A stretch of DNA of 64,000 nt from Cenarchaeum symbiosum A (GCA_000200715.1 DP000238.1:1722849-1786848); one strand, 5' to 3'; numbered from the stretch's first letter, positions 16,943 to 25,326 are shown. A program made the numbers and translations. The notes: generated by a model not told the origin, from the letters alone.

Positions 16943-18022
16943 ATGAAGGCTGTAGTCTACGAGGAGTATGCACCGGATGATGATTACAAAAAGATACTCC
17001 GCGTAAAGGACATCGACGAGCCCAAGCCCCGGGCCGACGAGGTGATCTTTACCGTCAAGGCGGCAGCTTTAAACTACAACGACATCTGGGGGATGCGCGG
17101 CCAGCCTGTCCCGGTCCCGCTGCCGCACGTCTCGGGCTCTGACGCGGCAGGCGACGTGACCGCGGTGGGCGAGGACGTCAAGGACATAAAGATAGGCGAC
17201 AGGGTCGTCTCGCACTCCAACATGTCGTGCAGGATATGCAGCGCCTGCACAGACGGCAGGGAGTTTGACTGCATCAAGAGGACCATCTGGGGCTTCCAGA
17301 CGGGCCCGAACTGGGGCGCCTTTCAAGAGTCCACGCACCTGCCCGAGGTCAACGTATCGAGGATACCGGAGGGCGTAAGCTACGAGCACGCGGCGGCCGC
17401 ATCAATGACCATACTGACGTCCTGGCACATGCTAGTCGGCAGGGCAAGGATCAGGCCGGGCCAGACCGTGCTGATAATGGGCGGCGGCTCGGGCGTGGGG
17501 AGCTTTGGCATACAGATAGCAAAACTGTACAACTGCGACGTGATAGCCACCGCCAGCCCCGACAAGCTCGACAAGTGCAAGGAGCTGGGGGCGGACTATG
17601 CGGTGGACCACCGCAAGGAGGACTGGCACAAGGAGGTCCGGGCGATAACCAAGGAGATAGCCAAGAGAAAGGGCGAGGCGCCGGGCATAGACGTCTCGTT
17701 CGACCACATAGGGCAGACCCACTGGAACAAGCAGCTCACCCTGCTGAAATACGGCGCGACGCTCGTCTCATGCGGGGCCACCACAGGATACGACGCAAAG
17801 ACCGACCTGCGCCACATATTCTTCAAGGGGACAAACATACTCGGTTCCACCCAGGGCACCAAGGCGGAGCTCGACCAGGCGCTCTACTGGATGGGGCAGG
17901 GCAAGATCAAGGCTGCGATAGACTCGACATACTCCTTCGGCCAGGCGGCCGAGGCGCACGCCAAGATGCTCTCCGGCAAGGGCCTCTTTGGCAAGATACT
18001 GATGAAGCCCGAAGGCGCCTGA
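16943..18022 (+). CDS. Zinc-type alcohol dehydrogenase / quinone-reductase family (MDR) oxidoreductase
   Basis: An MDR-superfamily enzyme of about 359 residues, starting at ATG 16943 with a GTG two codons earlier as the alternative. The N-terminal GroES-like domain carries AALNYNDIWGMRG and a structural-zinc loop CRICSACTDGREFDC. The Rossmann domain has the NAD(P) motif IMGGGSGVGSFGIQIAK. The layout resembles crotonyl/acryloyl-CoA reductases and related MDR enzymes. With the downstream CitE-like gene it could serve acyl-CoA metabolism, for instance near the 3-hydroxypropionate/4-hydroxybutyrate cycle of Thaumarchaeota, but that is inference. Confidence 0.85.
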   Translation: MKAVVYEEYAPDDDYKKILRVKDIDEPKPRADEVIFTVKAAALNYNDIWGMRGQPVPVPLPHVSGSDAAGDVTAVGEDVKDIKIGDRVVSHSNMSCRICSACTDGREFDCIKRTIWGFQTGPNWGAFQESTHLPEVNVSRIPEGVSYEHAAAASMTILTSWHMLVGRARIRPGQTVLIMGGGSGVGSFGIQIAKLYNCDVIATASPDKLDKCKELGADYAVDHRKEDWHKEVRAITKEIAKRKGEAPGIDVSFDHIGQTHWNKQLTLLKYGATLVSCGATTGYDAKTDLRHIFFKGTNILGSTQGTKAELDQALYWMGQGKIKAAIDSTYSFGQAAEAHAKMLSGKGLFGKILMKPEGA

Positions 18023-18028
18023 GCGCAG

Positions 18029-18895
18029 ATGGCCCAGATATTTCGCAGCCTCATATTTGTGCCAGGCAACAATGCAAAGTTTCTGGAAAATGCCAAGACA
18101 CTGCCCGCGGACATAGTATGCCTGGACCTTGAGGATTCTGTGCCCGGGCCCGAAAAGGACCAGGCCCGCAAGATGGTCGGCGGTGCAGTCACCAAGAGGG
18201 GCTTTGGCGCGTCCGTCTTTGTGAGGATAAACCCGTCGACGACGAGCGTCGCTGATGAGGACCTGCGGGAGATCACGCGGGAGGGGCTTGCCGGCGTGGT
18301 TGTCCCCAAGGTGGACCGGCCGGAGGACCTCAAGAGAATCGAGGTGCTCCTCGAGGGCCTGGAACGGGAGAGGGGCCTTGCACGCACGGACATCATACCA
18401 TCGATAGAGTCGCCCGGGGGCGTTCGCAACTGCTATGAGATAGCGTCGTATTCCGAGCGCATACCGGCTGTCGTATTTGGCATATTCGACCTGCTTCATA
18501 ACATGGGCATAGAGTACACAAAGAAGGGCAGGGGCGCCATGCACGCGCGGGCCCGGGTCGCCCTAGACGCTGCAGCAGCAAGGGTGGTGGCCATCGACGG
18601 GATCTGGCAGGACACAAAGGATGATGAGGGCCTGCGGGAGGACTGCCGGAGGGGCAGGTCCCTTGGCTACAAGGGCAAGAGCGTGATCCACCCGTCGCAG
18701 ATAGATACAGTGCATGAAGAGTTCAAGCCCAATGCGGCCGAGATTGAATGGTCCAAGAGGGTCTGCGGGGCATACCTCGAATCGATGAAAAAGGGCAGGG
18801 GCGCCACCACCCTGGACGGCCTGATGATAGACGAGGTGCACTACAAGCGCGCCGACGCCCTCCTCAAGGCGGCAGGCGAGCCCGCAGAGGGCTGA
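18029..18895 (+). CDS. HpcH/HpaI aldolase / citrate lyase beta-subunit (CitE-like) protein
   Basis: The 288-residue TIM-barrel protein has the CitE/malyl-CoA lyase motifs: RSLIFVPGNNAKFLENA, DIVCLDLEDSVPGPEK, VFVRINP, GVVVPKVDRPED, IIPSIESPGGVRN and KGKSVIHPSQID. Acidic metal ligands are E and D in LEDSVP and IES. The family cleaves or forms C-C bonds in (3S)-malyl-, citramalyl- or citryl-CoA. It lies 6 bp after the MDR reductase and is probably co-transcribed. The substrate cannot be read from sequence. Confidence 0.88.
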   Translation: MAQIFRSLIFVPGNNAKFLENAKTLPADIVCLDLEDSVPGPEKDQARKMVGGAVTKRGFGASVFVRINPSTTSVADEDLREITREGLAGVVVPKVDRPEDLKRIEVLLEGLERERGLARTDIIPSIESPGGVRNCYEIASYSERIPAVVFGIFDLLHNMGIEYTKKGRGAMHARARVALDAAAARVVAIDGIWQDTKDDEGLREDCRRGRSLGYKGKSVIHPSQIDTVHEEFKPNAAEIEWSKRVCGAYLESMKKGRGATTLDGLMIDEVHYKRADALLKAAGEPAEG

Positions 18896-18951
18896 TTTTA
18901 CATCAAAAACAAGAAAAATAAAGGCGCGGTGCCCAATATCCTTGCAAGCCA

Positions 18952-19659
18952 ATGATAGACCTGACTGACCCCGTGGCCACCATCACACGGCTGTTTGAGG
19001 GGGAGAAATACAGCGAGATCATAAGGTACTGCAGGCTCATGCTCGAAAAGGACCCCCGGGACATGACCGGCCTGCAGAACCTTGCGATGGCCCACATCCG
19101 GCTAGACGAGTATCAAGACGCGCTGGATGCATGCGAGAAGGTGCTCGGGATTGATAGCTCCGATGAATACGCGCTAAAAAACAAGGTGCTCGCGCTTGAG
19201 GGCCTGCGGCGCTTTGACGAGATACCAGGGTTCTGCGAGAAGCTGCTGTCCATGGACGCCAAGGATGTCTGGGCACTCAACAGCATGGGAATGGCGCTCG
19301 GCCAGCTGGGAAAAGACGAGGAGTCGGCTGTATTTTACGACAGGGCGCTTGCCGAGGAGCCGAAAAATGTAACCTCGCTGATGAACAAGGCGCTCGCAAT
19401 GTACCGCATGAACTATTTCGATGAATCCGCGGATCTATACGACAGGGTGCAGCAGGCCGATCCCGCGATAAAGGCCGCAGCAGCCGCAAAGTCCGATGCA
19501 TACTCGAGATCGGGCAGAAAAGACGAGGCGTTCCTGGCAGCCCAGGGCCTCCTGGCAGAAGAGATGAAGGGGATCATCTCAAGGGCCGCAGAAAACAAGT
19601 GCACAGTCTTCCACCAGTTCTGCCAGGACGAGTTTGACGAAAAGGAAAAGGGCCGGTAG
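18952..19659 (+). CDS. Tetratricopeptide-repeat protein
   Basis: A 235-residue all-helical protein with about five TPR units (YSEIIRYCRLMLEKDP, LDACEKVLGIDSSDEYAL, ALNSMGMALGQLGKDEESAVFYDRAL, ALAMYRMNYFDESADLYDRVQ). It has no signal peptide, so it is a cytosolic scaffold or protein-interaction module. Its end lies 4 bp before the riboflavin synthase ATG, so it may head the riboflavin transcript, but a functional link to riboflavin is not implied. Confidence 0.85.
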   Translation: MIDLTDPVATITRLFEGEKYSEIIRYCRLMLEKDPRDMTGLQNLAMAHIRLDEYQDALDACEKVLGIDSSDEYALKNKVLALEGLRRFDEIPGFCEKLLSMDAKDVWALNSMGMALGQLGKDEESAVFYDRALAEEPKNVTSLMNKALAMYRMNYFDESADLYDRVQQADPAIKAAAAAKSDAYSRSGRKDEAFLAAQGLLAEEMKGIISRAAENKCTVFHQFCQDEFDEKEKGR

Positions 19660-19663
19660 CGGC

Positions 19664-20251
19664 ATGTTCACCGGGATAATAGAGGGGACCGGCAGGGTCG
19701 CGGGTGTGGCCAGGCCGGCGCGCCGCAGCGCGCTGAGGATGACCGTCGATCTTGGGCCCTACGCAAAGGGGCTAAAGCAGGGCCAGAGCGTGGCGCTCAA
19801 CGGCGTCTGCCTGACGGTAACGGAGAGGACGGGCGTAAAATGCCACTTTGAGATAATAGACGAGACTGCCAGGAGGACCGACCTTGGGAGCCTCCGGAGG
19901 GGCAGCATAGTCAACATAGAGAGGAGCCTCCGGGCCGGGGGCAGCCTCGACGGCCACTTTGTCCTCGGGCACATAGACGGGGTAGGCACGATAAGGTCGA
20001 TCCAGGAGAAAAAGGGCGAGATAGTCATGCAGGTAGAGATACCCTCCCCCCTTGCAAAACAGGTGGTCGAGAAGGGATCTATCGCCATAGACGGGATCAG
20101 CCTGACCGTGACGAAAATACGGAAAAACCGCGTGACCATCTCGCTGATCCCGCATACCATCGAGATGACCAATCTTGGGTCCAGGCATACAGGCGACAGG
20201 GTGAACATAGAGACCGACATACTCGCGAAATACGCGGCGCGAAAACCCTGA
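19664..20251 (+). CDS. ribE: Riboflavin synthase alpha chain (bacterial type)
   Basis: The 195-residue protein starts MFTGIIEGTG, the invariant N-terminus of the family; the longer frame upstream is discarded. Two lumazine-binding repeats are visible: GQSVALNGVCLTVT and SLDGHFVLGHIDGVG in the first, KGSIAIDGISLTVTKI and HTIEMTNLG in the second. The enzyme dismutates two 6,7-dimethyl-8-ribityllumazines to riboflavin. Many archaea instead use a lumazine-synthase-like archaeal RibC, so this bacterial/eukaryotic type is notable. It opens the riboflavin cluster. Confidence 0.95.
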   Translation: MFTGIIEGTGRVAGVARPARRSALRMTVDLGPYAKGLKQGQSVALNGVCLTVTERTGVKCHFEIIDETARRTDLGSLRRGSIVNIERSLRAGGSLDGHFVLGHIDGVGTIRSIQEKKGEIVMQVEIPSPLAKQVVEKGSIAIDGISLTVTKIRKNRVTISLIPHTIEMTNLGSRHTGDRVNIETDILAKYAARKP

Positions 20252-20273
20252 CAACTATACTTGTAATAACAAT

Positions 20274-20295
20274 TTTACTAGTAAACTTTATAATC
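20274..20295 (+). promoter_or_regulatory. Promoter with 12-bp palindrome upstream of ribB
   Basis: The 56-bp gap before ribB is AT-rich. It contains a TATA-like ctttataatc at 20286-20295, about 20 bp before the ATG, immediately preceded by the perfect palindrome TTTACTAGTAAA (20274-20285). This suggests a second promoter within the riboflavin cluster with an operator, possibly for an RbkR-type riboflavin regulator. Confidence 0.55.
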
Positions 20296-20307
20296 AGAAA
20301 CGGAGAC

Positions 20308-20982
20308 ATGCCCGGCATGCCCCTCGAGGTTGCCATTGAATCTCTAAAGAGGGGCGAGTTTGTTCTTGTGCATGATTCAGAGGGCCGCGAGAATGAAGTG
20401 GACATGGTGGCTGCAGCAGGGCTGGTGACGCCCGAGCATATAGCACGGATGCGCCTGCACGGCGGCGGGCTGATCTGCCTTGCGATAGGCCCCGGCCTTG
20501 CGTCGGCGCTCGGCCTGAGGTACATGCACGAGATGCTGTCAGAATCGCCCGGCTTTCCCAGGGGGATGATAATGGGACTTGCCCCGTACGGGGACCGGTC
20601 CACGTTCTCGATAACGGTCAACCATCACAGGACGTACACGGGTGTGACCGACCGGGACAGGGCGCTGACCATCTCGGAGATGGCCGGGTTGCACGGCGCG
20701 GCAGATCCCCGGGCGGAGTTTGTCTCGTCATTCAGGACGCCGGGGCACGTCCCCCTGTTGATGGCGTCAGGCGGCCTGCTCGAGGAGAGGCGGGGCCACA
20801 CGGAGATGTCGGTATACCTTGCGGGGGCGGCGGGGCTCGCGCCGGCGGCGGCAATCTGCGAGATGATGGATGCCGAGACCTACACCGCGCTGTCCGCGGA
20901 TAAGGCGCGCAGGTACGCGCAGGACAACGGCATTCCCTTTGTCGACGGCAGGGAGCTCATAGAGTACGCGGGGGTGCGCTGA
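20308..20982 (+). CDS. ribB: 3,4-dihydroxy-2-butanone 4-phosphate synthase
   Basis: The 224-residue protein shows RibB motifs: the metal/substrate-binding HDSEGRENEVDMV, HGGGLICLA, the HRTYTGVTDRDRALTI segment, FRTPGHVPLL and RRGHTEMSVYLAGAAGL ending in ICEMMD. It makes the four-carbon unit for lumazine from ribulose 5-phosphate. It is monofunctional, with no GTP cyclohydrolase II fused. The ribH frame follows immediately after its TGA. Confidence 0.95.
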   Translation: MPGMPLEVAIESLKRGEFVLVHDSEGRENEVDMVAAAGLVTPEHIARMRLHGGGLICLAIGPGLASALGLRYMHEMLSESPGFPRGMIMGLAPYGDRSTFSITVNHHRTYTGVTDRDRALTISEMAGLHGAADPRAEFVSSFRTPGHVPLLMASGGLLEERRGHTEMSVYLAGAAGLAPAAAICEMMDAETYTALSADKARRYAQDNGIPFVDGRELIEYAGVR

Positions 20983-21408
20983 CTGAACATAGCGATAGTG
21001 GCGTCAGAGTTCAACGGCGAGGTGACCTCCCGCATGTTAGAGGTGGCCCGGGAGAAGGCCGGAACGCTCCAGCTGGAGATCCGGCATACATCGCGCGTCC
21101 CCGGCGCATTTGACATGCCGGTGATAGTCGACGCGCTGTTAAGGAGGGAGGATATCGACGGGGTCGTCACGCTTGGCGCGATAATCAAGGGCCGCACAAA
21201 GCATGACGAGCTGATAGCAAGGACCACGGCGAGATCCCTCTCTGATCTGTCCGTGCGGCACCAAAAGCCCGTCTCCCTGGGCATAAGCGGGCCCGGGATG
21301 CACGAGAGGCAGGCGCACGCAAGAATCAGGCCCGTGGCGGAGAGGGCAGTCGAGGCGGTGCTCTCCGTATATGACGAGCTCAAGAGGATCAGCCGGCCGT
21401 GCAGCTGA
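20983..21408 (+). CDS. ribH: 6,7-dimethyl-8-ribityllumazine synthase, likely CTG start
   Basis: Lumazine synthase motifs are clear: NIAIVASEFN (first strand), HTSRVPGAFDMPVIVDALL, GAIIKGRTKHDELIA with the catalytic-type histidine, and PVSLGISGP...QAHAR. The first strand begins directly after the ribB TGA, and the only upstream codon available is CTG at 20983. The next standard start, GTG 20998, would remove LNIAI. I therefore place the start at CTG, making about 141 residues. It condenses the RibB product with the pyrimidine intermediate. Its stop is overlapped by the next gene. Confidence 0.88.
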   Translation: MNIAIVASEFNGEVTSRMLEVAREKAGTLQLEIRHTSRVPGAFDMPVIVDALLRREDIDGVVTLGAIIKGRTKHDELIARTTARSLSDLSVRHQKPVSLGISGPGMHERQAHARIRPVAERAVEAVLSVYDELKRISRPCS

Positions 21409-22130
21409 CCGTAATCCGGATAACAGGCTACGGGCCCTGGACGCTGACTCTTGGCAGCGACAGGGAGCACGAGCTGCAGATACTCCAGGCGTCCCTTTAT
21501 GCGGACCTGCAAAAGCTATTCTCGGAGAGGGGCTGCCTCGTCTTTCCAAACAGGCATGACGAGCTGTTTGCAGTGACCAGCGGGCTGGATGCGCAGGGGC
21601 ACGCCGAGATACTGCAAAAGATCTCGGTGCGGGGCCCCGGCCTCACCATGGCGATAGGGCGCGCAGAAGAGCCGCTGGACGCCGACATGATGGCCCACAA
21701 GGCAAGGGAGGCAGGCGAGCTGCTCGGGGACGGGATATTTGGCCGGCCCGGCGGGCAGGATGGCCCTGTAACTATAATGCACCTTGATGTCGATGATGTC
21801 AGCTCGCAGGCAAGATCCCGGTCGCCGTACGAGGTCTCGTCGGCAATGTTCGGGCTGTACGCCCGGATGTCCTCGTTCTTTGTCGGGCACGGGGCGCTCA
21901 CGTTCTTTATGGGCGGGGACAACTTTATGGTCGTCTCGGGGCCCCGGGCCAAAGGGGCGGTGCGGGGCTTTCTCGACGAGATGAACGGCACGGGCGTTAT
22001 ACTCAACTGCGGTATAGGGACGGGGGGCAGCGCCAGGGAGGCTGCCTGCCGTGCCACGGGGGCGCTCGACAAGATCCGCGAGATCAGGGATTCGGGTGGG
22101 AAGAAGCCGCAGGTATACGAGCTGCCATGA
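21399..22130 (+). CDS. arfA: GTP cyclohydrolase III (archaeal, first riboflavin step)
   Basis: The 243-residue protein starts with GTG inside the ribH end. Family motifs are MQLTVIRITGYGPWT, a duplicated ferredoxin-like/nucleotidyl-cyclase fold with LVFPNRHDELFAVTSG in the first half and MGGDNFMVVSG plus CGIGTGGSAREAACRATGALD in the second. GTP cyclohydrolase III opens GTP to the formylated pyrimidine FAPy, as in Methanocaldococcus. The stop overlaps the amidohydrolase start by 4 bp (ATGA), so the two are translationally coupled. Confidence 0.92.
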   Translation: MQLTVIRITGYGPWTLTLGSDREHELQILQASLYADLQKLFSERGCLVFPNRHDELFAVTSGLDAQGHAEILQKISVRGPGLTMAIGRAEEPLDADMMAHKAREAGELLGDGIFGRPGGQDGPVTIMHLDVDDVSSQARSRSPYEVSSAMFGLYARMSSFFVGHGALTFFMGGDNFMVVSGPRAKGAVRGFLDEMNGTGVILNCGIGTGGSAREAACRATGALDKIREIRDSGGKKPQVYELP

Positions 22131-23305
22131 TACTGCGAAATGTGGGCGCCCTTGTCGGCGGGGATCTCGAGTATGTCCAGTCGACTGACATACGTATAAC
22201 CCGGGGGCGGTTTGGCGCGGTGCGCCCGGGGCAGGCGGGCCCCGGGGCTGCCGACTGCGAGGGGCTGCTTGCAATGCCAGGGCTGGTAAACGCGCACACG
22301 CACATAGGCGATTCAATAGCAAAGGATGCGGCGCCCCGCGGCACCGTAGATGACAAGATACACCCCGTACACGGCGCCAAGGCGAGGATACTGTCCCGCA
22401 CGCGGCCCGAACACCTGGCTGCATTCATGCGGAACTCGTGCATCTCAATGATCAGGGGGGGCACCACGGCGTTTGCCGATTTCAGGGAGGGCGGGCCCGC
22501 GGGGATCGCGCTTGCAAAGCGGGCCCTTGCGGGGCTCCCGATACGGCGCCGCATCCTGGGCAGGGCGGGCCTGTACCAGGACTGGGGGCAGATCGGGCGC
22601 GACGAGGGGTTCCCGCGGGGCAGGAGGGCCGAGCTCGACAGGGTGCTCCGGGAATGCGACGGGCTGGGCATCAGCGGCGCCAACGAGAACAGCGATTCTG
22701 TGCTCCGGTCCTACTCCCGGACAAAAAAGCTCAGGGCAATACACTCGTCGGAGACGGAGCAGAGCATTGCCGCATCGAGGGCGCACACAAAGAGGTCAGA
22801 GGCGGCCCGTGCCCTGCAGCTCCGGCCGCACTTTATGGTTCACATGACGCATGCGTCGCGGGCCGACTTGCGCGCTGTGGCGCGGTCCTGCGGGATAGTG
22901 GTATGCCCCCGCGCAAATGCGGCGCTAGCCGAGGGGATCCCCGACATACACATGATGCTAAAGGAGGGCTGCCGCGTGGCGATCGGCACGGACAATGTGA
23001 TGGTAAACCCGCCGGACATGTTCCGCGAGATGGACTATTTGTGGAAGGTCACCATGGCTGTGCACAAAAAGCGGATCGACCCGCGCGAGATACTCCAGAT
23101 GGCCACCGTCAACGGGGGGAGCATGCTGGGGCTGGGGGCGGGCCCTATAGAAGCGGGCATGCTGGCCGACTGCATCCTCATTGAAAAGCACTCGATAGAC
23201 CTTGAGCCTCTGCACGACCCGCATGCCGCGATAGTGCACAGGGCGTCGGCAGGATCGGTAAGGGCGGTGATCATAGGCGGCAGGATAGCACATGGCAGGA
23301 TCTAG
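22127..23305 (+). CDS. Amidohydrolase-superfamily protein (cytosine deaminase / TrzN-like) in the riboflavin cluster
   Basis: A 392-residue metal-dependent hydrolase. The N-terminal NAHTHIGDS gives the HxH metal ligands (H57, H59), a later histidine lies in IHSSETEQS, another in MVHMTHASRADL and the acidic residue in IGTDNVMVNPP. This set is that of adenosine/cytosine-type deaminases and s-triazine hydrolases (subtype III). It is coupled to GTP cyclohydrolase III and overlaps arfC, so it is tightly tied to riboflavin synthesis. It may perform the deamination or deformylation between those two steps. Substrate unproven. Confidence 0.88.
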   Translation: MILRNVGALVGGDLEYVQSTDIRITRGRFGAVRPGQAGPGAADCEGLLAMPGLVNAHTHIGDSIAKDAAPRGTVDDKIHPVHGAKARILSRTRPEHLAAFMRNSCISMIRGGTTAFADFREGGPAGIALAKRALAGLPIRRRILGRAGLYQDWGQIGRDEGFPRGRRAELDRVLRECDGLGISGANENSDSVLRSYSRTKKLRAIHSSETEQSIAASRAHTKRSEAARALQLRPHFMVHMTHASRADLRAVARSCGIVVCPRANAALAEGIPDIHMMLKEGCRVAIGTDNVMVNPPDMFREMDYLWKVTMAVHKKRIDPREILQMATVNGGSMLGLGAGPIEAGMLADCILIEKHSIDLEPLHDPHAAIVHRASAGSVRAVIIGGRIAHGRI

Positions 23306-23966
23306 GGCCCGGGTGATCCTGGGCGCTGCGGCCAGCGTAGACGGGAGAATCGCCACGCGCACGGGGGACTCGGGGATCTCGTCTGCGCGAGACCTGCGGC
23401 GCGTCCACAGGCTGCGTTCGGAGGTCGACGGCATAATGGTGGGCAGGGGAACGGTCGTATCCGACGACCCGCTGCTGACGGCAAGGCACAGGGGGGGCAG
23501 GAATCCCGTGCGGATTATAATCGACCCGCTGGGGAGGCTGCCCCCGGAATCCCAGATAGCCAGGACCGCGGGGAGGATCCCGACTATAGTGGCATGTACG
23601 GGCAGGATCCCCCCCCGGAACCGACGCAGGCTCGAGGGGTTGTCAGTGGAGGTGCTCGAGGCGGGTACAGATGAGATGGACCTTTTGGTGCTTCTGCGCG
23701 CCCTTTACCGGCGGGGACTGCGGACTATATTGCTCGAGGGCGGCGCGCGCACAAACTGGGGGTTCATCGAGCGGGGGCTTGTCGACGAGATGATAATCAC
23801 AATAGCGCCTGTGGTGATTGGGGGGACGGGATCGGTCCCGCTGGTGGGCGGCAGGGGGTTTGCAGGGGTGCACCGGCGGGCCTTTCGCCTGAAAGAAGCC
23901 TTGCGGCAGGGCGACGAGGTGGTCCTTCACTACGTGAAGAGGGCGCCCCGCCCGGCAAGGAATTAA
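23292..23966 (+). CDS. arfC: 2,5-diamino-6-ribosylamino-pyrimidinone 5'-phosphate reductase (RibD C-terminal/ArfC type)
   Basis: The 224-residue protein has the dihydrofolate-reductase-like RibD reductase fold: VILGAAASVDGRIATRTGDS, RLRSEVDGIMVGRGTVVSDDPLLTAR, NPVRIIIDPLGRLP, ILLEGGARTNWGFIERGLVDE and IAPVVIGGTG. Archaeal members reduce the ribosyl side chain using NADPH before deamination. It stands alone without the deaminase domain found in bacterial RibD. It overlaps the amidohydrolase by 14 bp and closes the riboflavin run. Confidence 0.93.
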   Translation: MAGSRARVILGAAASVDGRIATRTGDSGISSARDLRRVHRLRSEVDGIMVGRGTVVSDDPLLTARHRGGRNPVRIIIDPLGRLPPESQIARTAGRIPTIVACTGRIPPRNRRRLEGLSVEVLEAGTDEMDLLVLLRALYRRGLRTILLEGGARTNWGFIERGLVDEMIITIAPVVIGGTGSVPLVGGRGFAGVHRRAFRLKEALRQGDEVVLHYVKRAPRPARN

Positions 23967-23991
23967 TACCAAGCGGGGGGCACCGGGCGCG

Positions 23992-24507
23992 TTGATCGAC
24001 AAGTATGAGGATCCGTTCATCAGGATCGCCGTGATGATAGGCGGCGACGAGTACCTCAAGGTCGCAAGGTCGCTCCTCAAGGCAGAAGACGCCACCGACG
24101 AGGAGATTGCAAGCTCGACGGGCCTGCGGATCAACATGGTCAGAAAGGTCCTCTACGACCTGTTCGGCAAGTCGCTCATCAGCGGCGTCCGCGTCAAGGA
24201 TGAAAGAAAGGGCTGGTTTGTCTACAGGTGGAGGTCCAGGCGCGAGGAGGTCGAGAGCTTCATAGAGAACCAGAAGAAAAAGATCATGGGCAGGCTGCAG
24301 CAGAGGCTCGACTATGAGAACTCGTCAGAGTTCTACCACTGCGGGAATGACGACTGCCAGCGGATCACCTTCGAGGGGGCCCTCGAGGAGATGTTCAAGT
24401 GCCCCTCGTGTGGCAAGGTACTCAACCTGAAAAAGAACGACAAGGCGAAAAAGGCGTTTGGCAAAAAGATAGACGAGATCAAAAAGGACCTGCAGCAGAC
24501 GTTCTGA
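23992..24507 (+). CDS. tfe: Transcription initiation factor TFE, alpha subunit
   Basis: The 171-residue protein (TTG start) has an N-terminal winged helix (DPFIRIAVMIGGDEYLKVARSLL, ASSTGLRINMVRKVLYDLFGKSLI, GWFVYRW) and a C-terminal zinc ribbon (YHCGNDDC...FKCPSCG) with a lysine-rich tail. It is the archaeal homologue of TFIIE-alpha, which stabilises the open promoter complex with RNA polymerase. Length matches the family. Confidence 0.95.
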   Translation: MIDKYEDPFIRIAVMIGGDEYLKVARSLLKAEDATDEEIASSTGLRINMVRKVLYDLFGKSLISGVRVKDERKGWFVYRWRSRREEVESFIENQKKKIMGRLQQRLDYENSSEFYHCGNDDCQRITFEGALEEMFKCPSCGKVLNLKKNDKAKKAFGKKIDEIKKDLQQTF

Positions 24508-25059
24508 TCAGCCGCTGCCCAGGTGCCCGGCCAGGTCGTCGGCTAGCTTCTCATAGTGCGCCCTGTCCTTCTTTACCCCCCTGAGCTTTGCATCCTCTAT
24601 CTCGTGCACCTCGGCGTCGACCTTCCTTGCCATGTGCTGCAGGCGCGCCTCGGCCATCGGGAACAGCCGGTTGCTCTCCTTCCAGAGGTGCTCCGTCATG
24701 TGCTGCACGTACTCCTTCAGGTCCGCGACTAGATCCTTGCTGCCCCCGCCGGCGAGGTAGACGCGCGCCGAGGCCTCCATCCGGGCGCCTATCTCGCGCG
24801 TCTTTTCATGGTCCTGCAGCATCATGGCGACGGGCCCCTCCTCTGCCTCCATGCCCGCGCCCACCAGGGCGGGAAACAGCGAGTCCTCCTCCTTGCTGTG
24901 GTGGCAGATATCGGTAAAGTTTGTCGAAAAGTCGATCACCTGCATCAGTATTGTCCCGGGGACCTCCTTGCCCTCCTCGAGCAGGCTTGTAGTCGCCTCC
25001 ATCGACTTGACCACCTTGGTTATCAGGTCGTGGTCCTTTTGGAGCGAGACGGTGGACAT
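24508..25059 (-). CDS. Hemerythrin HHE-domain protein
   Basis: About 183 residues from ATG 25059 (MSTVSLQKDHDLI). Iron-binding-type residues of the four-helix bundle are visible: KDHDLI, CHHSKEEDSLFP, LQDHEKTREIGAR and HMTEHLWKESNRLFP. Such proteins bind diiron and sense or handle oxygen, nitric oxide or iron. A longer frame reaches 25104, but a TATA-like element at 25081-25090 lies inside it, about 25 bp before 25059, so I prefer the shorter start. It converges with tfe with no gap. Confidence 0.9.
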   Translation of the reverse strand: MSTVSLQKDHDLITKVVKSMEATTSLLEEGKEVPGTILMQVIDFSTNFTDICHHSKEEDSLFPALVGAGMEAEEGPVAMMLQDHEKTREIGARMEASARVYLAGGGSKDLVADLKEYVQHMTEHLWKESNRLFPMAEARLQHMARKVDAEVHEIEDAKLRGVKKDRAHYEKLADDLAGHLGSG

Positions 25060-25080
25060 TCCACGGTGTATCGACCGGCA

Positions 25081-25090
25081 AATTTTATAA
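25081..25090 (-). promoter_or_regulatory. TATA box of the hemerythrin gene
   Basis: The minus strand reads TTATAAAATT, centred about 26 bp upstream of ATG 25059. That spacing supports a nearly leaderless transcript and decides the start codon. Confidence 0.6.
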
Positions 25091-25326
25091 TTGTTTGCGG
25101 ACACACTTTGTGAGGGTTTTGGCTCTTACCTGTACCAATATCCCTTCTCCCATCCTACCGCGCGGGCAAGCCCCCTGAGCAGCGACGTGTTATCAGAGGC
25201 CATATGGATAATGCAATCCCATAACCAACAGATCCTTTGTACGGGGATCGGTTTTTGCGTCTGGCCTAAACTCTCAAGAACCAATGATCCAACAAGCTAA
25301 AATATGATTTCCTCCATTATACTACC

